From assembly GCA_016939345.1 (NCBI GenBank), contig JAFGHG010000104.1, forward strand, positions 1-17,792: DNA of 17,792 nucleotides, in the 5' to 3' direction. Within the stretch, counting starts at the first letter, position 1. Every line of letters begins with the position of its first letter. The stretch comes from Candidatus Omnitrophota bacterium. Lineage in GTDB: Bacteria; Omnitrophota; Gorgyraeia; Duberdicusellales; 4484-171. Made by a program: the position numbers and the translations under genes. Below the pieces are notes generated by a model. It was given only the letters and a program-made list of their open reading frames with translations, ran no database searches and was not told the DNA's origin. Shown piece by piece: positions 14,622 through 17,792 of this stretch.

Positions 14622-15632
14622 TTAATCTGTAGGAACGGATTCTTTTTGCCTGGATTTTAACAGGTTATAAAACGTCCTCACATGCTCTATCCGCTCATAA
14701 TCGGGATGATTGTTCAATACGTCTTCCGCGTAGAACACAGCCTTTTCCATATCATCATTGCGGTAATAAATATGGGCATAAGAATATTTTATCCAAGGAA
14801 TATATGAATCAGGAGGATTGCATTCTTTTACTTTTTCCAAAGCCTCCAGAGCCTTATCCGTATCTCCTTTGGAAATAAAAGCTGTGGCCATTATGCCGTA
14901 AATGTTATAAGCATAAAAAGTCGCAGGATTGTGCTCTAAATACTCCTTGCAATCTTTAATAACCAGATCATCTCGTTTATAGAGATTTTTCTGGATAGCC
15001 TCTTTTCTCCGGAAAAAACCATCCGGCAGTGCTGTCGTATTTAAAATATACTCACTAAATTTATCTTTATCGTTTTCTTTTACGTATTTTAATATCTTAT
15101 ATTTTTTTTCATCCCAAAATTCGCTCTTAGAATCGACTCTGATCTCATATGCTTTCCGGTAATTTTCCCAAGACTTATCAATTTGTTTCTCCAGCTCATA
15201 TATATAGCCCAGATTATAATATGCTACCTCTATATTATATTTATGATGACCAGAATGGGCCTGCTTAAGCAATTCAAGAGCTTTTTTATAAGCTTGCTCT
15301 GCTCTTATATACTCTCCATAAGCAATATAGACCTGGCCCAAATCCATATATGCACGGTAGAAATCAGGGTCAAGGCTTAATGCTTTCTTGGCTGCTTCTT
15401 CTGACTGCTCAAAGCGGCCCTTATCGATTAAGGATCTTGCCTGCTGGTGGTATTTAAAGGGCGAGGCTTTATCTTTTTGGGATAAGCGGGTAAAAAAATT
15501 ATTTCCGCTTTTTTTGAAATAATCTGTGAGCCCAAATATGAGTAATGCAAAAATTATGATAAATCCTAGTATCCGGGCAAAAAGCGGCGGCCTCGACGCC
15601 AGCCTTGAATCATCACTACTTTTTTGCTGCAT
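14622..15632 (-). CDS. Membrane-anchored TPR-repeat protein
   Basis: 336 residues. One hydrophobic segment (about residues 19-38: ARILGFIIIFALLIFGL) anchors the N-terminus, and the rest is built of tetratricopeptide repeats. Clear units are RFEQSEEAAKKALSLDP, AYGEYIRAEQAYKKALEL, NLGYIYELEKQIDKSWENY, and near the C-terminus KGDTDKALEALEKVKECNP. It probably projects from the inner membrane and scaffolds partner proteins. No specific partner is visible. It follows the M50 protease by eight bases with only a weak ribosome site, so the two are likely co-transcribed. A strong terminator lies downstream. It is not similar in detail to the TPR protein next to crtYd, apart from the generic repeat. Confidence 0.87.
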   Translation of the reverse strand: MQQKSSDDSRLASRPPLFARILGFIIIFALLIFGLTDYFKKSGNNFFTRLSQKDKASPFKYHQQARSLIDKGRFEQSEEAAKKALSLDPDFYRAYMDLGQVYIAYGEYIRAEQAYKKALELLKQAHSGHHKYNIEVAYYNLGYIYELEKQIDKSWENYRKAYEIRVDSKSEFWDEKKYKILKYVKENDKDKFSEYILNTTALPDGFFRRKEAIQKNLYKRDDLVIKDCKEYLEHNPATFYAYNIYGIMATAFISKGDTDKALEALEKVKECNPPDSYIPWIKYSYAHIYYRNDDMEKAVFYAEDVLNNHPDYERIEHVRTFYNLLKSRQKESVPTD

Positions 15633-15640
15633 ATTAATCT

Positions 15641-16273
15641 TTATCTGAAAAAACTAAAAGCCAGGCCTATAAAAAATATAATTACAGTCTGTATTATCCT
15701 TATCAGGGGATCAAGGATCCCCAAGAAAAGAAGAAAAATGATTATAAAAAAGCCATAGGGCTCAAGCCTGGCTAATTGATACTTGGCTCTATAAGGAAGA
15801 AATTCTATCAGAACTCTTGAGCCGTCTAGAGGAGGTATGGGTATAAGATTAAATGAACCCAGGATCAGATTTATCTGAGCGGCAATAAGCAATACCGAGG
15901 AAAGTAAAGAGCTGGAGGTAACAGGGTCAAACTGCAGTAAAAACAAAGCCAGGGTTGCTATTAAAATGTTAGTAACGCAGCCGGCCAGAGAAACTGCGAT
16001 TATCGGCCAGCGGGAATGGCCTAAGTTGCGGTAGTCAACCGGCACAGGCCTGGCCCAGCCGAAACCGACAAAAAAAAGCGCTAGGGTACCAATAGGATCT
16101 ATGTGAGACTGAGGAAGCAAGGAAAGCCTGCCAGAATTCCTGGCTGTTTCATCTCCGAACAAAGAAGCAACCCATCCATGCGCTACCTCATGAAAGATTA
16201 CAGAATATAGCAGAACCGGGACCAGGATTATAAAGGCCCTGGGGTCCTGTTGTAAAAGTGAAATTAAACCCAT
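15641..16273 (-). CDS. Site-2-type (M50) intramembrane metalloprotease
   Basis: 210 residues, about six hydrophobic helices. The zinc motif is FHEVAHGW (H28, E29, H32) and the third ligand region is NLIPIPPLDGSRVL (142-155, D150), both intact. It is the compact YwhC/RseP-like minimal form without PDZ domains. Such enzymes cleave membrane-spanning segments of regulators or leftover signal peptides. The substrate is unknown. The ATG at 16273 has no Shine-Dalgarno of note. The 139-base upstream gap contains a TATAAT at 16360-16365 and a hairpin, so its expression may be controlled in the leader. The next gene, a TPR membrane protein, lies eight bases downstream. Confidence 0.92.
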   Translation of the reverse strand: MGLISLLQQDPRAFIILVPVLLYSVIFHEVAHGWVASLFGDETARNSGRLSLLPQSHIDPIGTLALFFVGFGWARPVPVDYRNLGHSRWPIIAVSLAGCVTNILIATLALFLLQFDPVTSSSLLSSVLLIAAQINLILGSFNLIPIPPLDGSRVLIEFLPYRAKYQLARLEPYGFFIIIFLLFLGILDPLIRIIQTVIIFFIGLAFSFFR

Positions 16274-16313
16274 ATGTCTTAACTGTTTGACTTAATCTAG
16301 ATAAAAGCAGCTG

Positions 16314-16365
16314 TATGGCGATAAACAATCTGCCATATCCGGATTACACGAATTAAATAATTATA
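16314..16365 (-). promoter_or_regulatory. Candidate promoter and hairpin in the leader of the M50 gene
   Basis: Minus strand: TATAAT (16365 to 16360) with a weak -35, then about 25 bases further the inverted repeat TATGGC/GCCATA (16332-16337 and 16314-16319) with a 12-base spacing. No T-run follows. The predicted leader would be about 80 bases. The call is tentative. Confidence 0.3.
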
Positions 16366-16412
16366 ACAAGAAATCTGAGTTTAAAAAGAAATTTATCTGG
16401 CCTTTGAACGAT

Positions 16413-17165
16413 TCATTCTTTAATTGCAAAAGCAGCATGTACAACTGCCATGACCTTTTTTTCGTATGAAGATGTATCGTTATTACCATACCAAGAGACA
16501 TCATAGGAATTAATCGGCGTTATCTGAAATGTCCCCATACGGGCTGAACGCATAAAACCTATAGAATTACCTGTGGAGCTGGCCATATTCTCGGCTCTTA
16601 ATTTAGCGTCTTTTGTAGCCTGGGCCAGCATCTCATGTTTGAGCTGGCTTAGTTTCGTATAAAAATATTCAGGCACTCCCGAGATAAACTGCACACCCTG
16701 GTCTATCAGTTCGGTAGCTTCCCTGGCAACTGTATCGATTTTTTTAACATCAAATGAAGACACCTCTACTCCTTGTGTCAGGAGGTAACCTTCTATGTCG
16801 TTTGTGTCATAACCCTCTTCATTTTTTCTATAAAGGACAGCTGTGCTTACTTGGGAAACAGTAATCTCATTTTCTTTTATGCCTTTAGAAACAAGGTAAT
16901 CTTTGACTTTTTTAAGGTCAGCCTTGAGGCTGTCGAAAGCTTCGGTCATTGCCTGGCTTCTTCGGGAAAACGAAGAGTTCCACACTATTTTATCAGAAAC
17001 AATATTTTTTTCCGCTGAACCGGTTACGGTTATAATCTCATTGCTGAATTTTTTCATCTGCATAAAACCTTTGGAAAGGATAATGGTAGAAAAAATAGTC
17101 GCAGCTGAAATACATAACCCCAGGATGATTATCTGAATGTTCTTTAGCTCCTGAAAACTACCCAT
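16413..17165 (-). CDS. SIMPL (DUF541) domain protein
   Basis: 250 residues. A hydrophobic segment (about 10-32) acts as signal peptide or membrane anchor. The SIMPL domain follows, with EIITVTGSAEKNIVSDK opening it, then KVKDYLVSKGIKENEITV, and KLRAENMASSTGNSIGF towards the C-terminus. These proteins sit in the periplasm or on the membrane and are linked to oxidative or envelope stress in some bacteria, but the molecular function is not settled. The ribosome site CAAGGAGGTG precedes the ATG by about seven bases and fixes the start. A promoter candidate is upstream. The gap of 139 bases to the M50 gene suggests separate transcripts. Confidence 0.88.
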   Translation of the reverse strand: MGSFQELKNIQIIILGLCISAATIFSTIILSKGFMQMKKFSNEIITVTGSAEKNIVSDKIVWNSSFSRRSQAMTEAFDSLKADLKKVKDYLVSKGIKENEITVSQVSTAVLYRKNEEGYDTNDIEGYLLTQGVEVSSFDVKKIDTVAREATELIDQGVQFISGVPEYFYTKLSQLKHEMLAQATKDAKLRAENMASSTGNSIGFMRSARMGTFQITPINSYDVSWYGNNDTSSYEKKVMAVVHAAFAIKE

Positions 17166-17210
17166 ACAAGCACCTCCTTGTTAATGATAAAAAACTCCAC
17201 TCGCCCCTTA

Positions 17211-17239
17211 CCTATAAGATAAACTTCAGGTTTTCACAA
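17211..17239 (-). promoter_or_regulatory. Tentative promoter of the SIMPL gene
   Basis: Minus strand: TTGTGA (17239 to 17234), 17-base spacer, TATAGG (17216 to 17211), 45 bases before the ATG. The spacing is right but the -10 is imperfect. It overlaps a small inverted repeat (CAGGTT/AACCTG at 17227-17243), which could instead be an operator or nothing. Confidence 0.3.
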
Positions 17240-17346
17240 CCTGCAAGAAAATTAAGGCTATAGTCGGAAACAGGCAGAAAAAAAGATTATCTTTGCAGAA
17301 TCGACTAGGGCCAGAAATCCAAGTGTTCTTAGCAGTATATAAAATA

Positions 17347-17375
17347 AAAACCTTCGCTTATTTTGCGAAGGTTTT
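17347..17375 (-). terminator. Bidirectional terminator between the DUF1667 and SIMPL genes
   Basis: A perfect 11-base stem (AAAACCTTCGC with GCGAAGGTTTT) around a seven-base loop. The minus strand continues with TTTTTATTTTATA and the plus strand with TTTTACTTTTTTT, so it can stop either direction. The minus-strand DUF1667 transcript is the natural client. Confidence 0.82.
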
Positions 17376-17386
17376 ACTTTTTTTAC

Positions 17387-17468
17387 CCGCCAATTCAATA
17401 TTATTATTTGGGCGGTTCCGCTTTAGGCGGATAGTCCGGGATTTAACCCTTCAAACTCGGGACTTTTT
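17387..17468. other. Palindrome-rich non-coding stretch
   Basis: Three hairpins stand in a row: CCGCC/GGCGG (17387-17391, 17411-17415), TCCGC/GCGGA (17417-17421, 17427-17431) and AGTCC/GGACT (17433-17437, 17460-17464), the last followed by T bases on the plus strand. The stretch is more GC-rich than its surroundings and lies in the 349-base gap between the SIMPL start and the DUF1667 stop. No gene on the plus strand is present to be terminated. It could be a small interspersed repeat or a structured RNA. I see no coding signal in it. Confidence 0.45.
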
Positions 17469-17514
17469 GTTGGATTTATTTTATTACCTGCTCAATCCGG
17501 AGTCAAGTAATACT

Positions 17515-17792
17515 TTAAAAAAATATGTCTCTTGTGGCAATTAAGTCAGCATCTAGGCCTAAAATATTTTTTATAACCACTTCTCCGGCATGGACTTGCT
17601 TCTTAAGCCGGAATTTTTTTATGAGCTTCATTGCCTGGTTGATCTTGGCTTTGGGTATGGGCTTGCTAGTCTTAACCGCAAGCATTTTAATCTCTAGTCC
17701 TTGGGTTTTGACTGTCGTAGTCAAAACTCTCTGGGGATTTTTGACTTCTTGCTCGGCGTAGGCTTTACCCTTGAAGCATTTATTTCCTCTGA
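17515..17792 (-). CDS. DUF1667 domain protein, N-terminus outside the window
   Basis: 91 residues are visible, from the right edge to the TAA at 17515. Recognisable pieces are GNKCFKGKAYAEQEVKNP, QRVLTTTVKT, MLAVKTSKPIPKAKI and the C-terminal ILGLDADLIATRDI, the conserved end of DUF1667. Family members are about 120 residues and start with a Cys-rich block (CxxC) that here would lie off the edge. The Cys in GNKC is the later one. DUF1667 genes often accompany FAD-dependent dehydrogenases of the glycerol-3-phosphate type, where the protein is thought to carry a metal or cluster. Here the partner, if any, lies to the right of the window. The apparent TTG start at 17724 is internal (a leucine codon) because the frame stays open upstream. 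Confidence 0.8.
   Translation of the reverse strand, partial: RGNKCFKGKAYAEQEVKNPQRVLTTTVKTQGLEIKMLAVKTSKPIPKAKINQAMKLIKKFRLKKQVHAGEVVIKNILGLDADLIATRDIFF

Noticed and set aside
17293..17544. Plus-strand open frame of 83 residues near the right edge
   Set aside because: It runs through the terminator hairpin and the palindromic stretch and into the DUF1667 gene on the other strand. It has no ribosome site or domain.
17515..17724. DUF1667 protein as a complete 69-residue gene from TTG 17724
   Set aside because: The frame stays open to the window edge with conserved family residues (GNKC, YAEQEV) upstream, so the TTG is an internal leucine codon and the gene is truncated by the window.
1..17792. 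tRNA, rRNA, CRISPR array, transposase or phage gene
   Set aside because: I looked on both strands and found no cloverleaf, direct-repeat array or recombinase. The palindromes found are terminators or isolated hairpins.

Overview
The window is AT-rich and densely packed. It carries 19 protein-coding genes, two of them cut by the window edges, and no rRNA, tRNA, CRISPR array or insertion sequence that I can see. Several things suggest a Gram-negative (two-membrane) bacterium from a poorly cultured lineage: a MipA/OmpV-type outer-membrane protein, a bacterial RRM protein with a glycine-rich tail, a TreT-type trehalose synthase and a DUF1667 protein. Candidatus Omnitrophota or a relative is my best guess, but the phylum is inference and was not tested.

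Layout from left to right. (1) 1-5407, minus strand: a tight run read menA-like UbiA prenyltransferase, NDH-2-like flavoprotein, DoxX, MscS channel, GT39-type membrane glycosyltransferase. Two of its junctions overlap, and the first three genes look like a quinone or membrane-redox unit. (2) 5444-6484, plus: a polyprenyl (probably geranylgeranyl) diphosphate synthase, divergent from the prenyltransferase and convergent with treT. (3) 6501-8577, minus: treT and a MipA/OmpV porin-like protein. (4) 8688-13891: the carotenoid core. A split lycopene cyclase (crtYc-crtYd) and a TPR protein are linked by ATGA overlaps. Phytoene synthase (crtB) is divergent from them. Phytoene desaturase (crtI) is the last gene of an operon that begins with a radical SAM/SPASM protein and a secreted EF-hand protein. 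(5) 13997-17165, minus: RRM protein, TPR membrane protein, M50 membrane protease and SIMPL-domain protein. (6) The right edge holds a partial DUF1667 gene, preceded by a palindrome-rich non-coding stretch.

Together, GGPP synthase, CrtB, CrtI and CrtYc/CrtYd form a path from isoprenyl diphosphates through phytoene and lycopene to a cyclised carotene. The prenyltransferase can draw on the same prenyl pool to make a quinone.

The most interesting regulatory signal is that the three carotenoid transcription units (crtB; crtYc-crtYd-TPR; radical SAM-EF-hand-crtI) each have the same TAAAAT -10 box 6-7 bases before the ATG, with a TTG-type -35 element 16-17 bases further up and no Shine-Dalgarno sequence. 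They therefore look leaderless, whereas genes such as mipA, doxX, mscS, the EF-hand gene and the SIMPL gene have strong Shine-Dalgarno sites. Reading promoters and ribosome sites also moved four starts inward from the longest reading frame: the NDH-2-like gene, the EF-hand gene, the radical SAM gene and the RRM gene.
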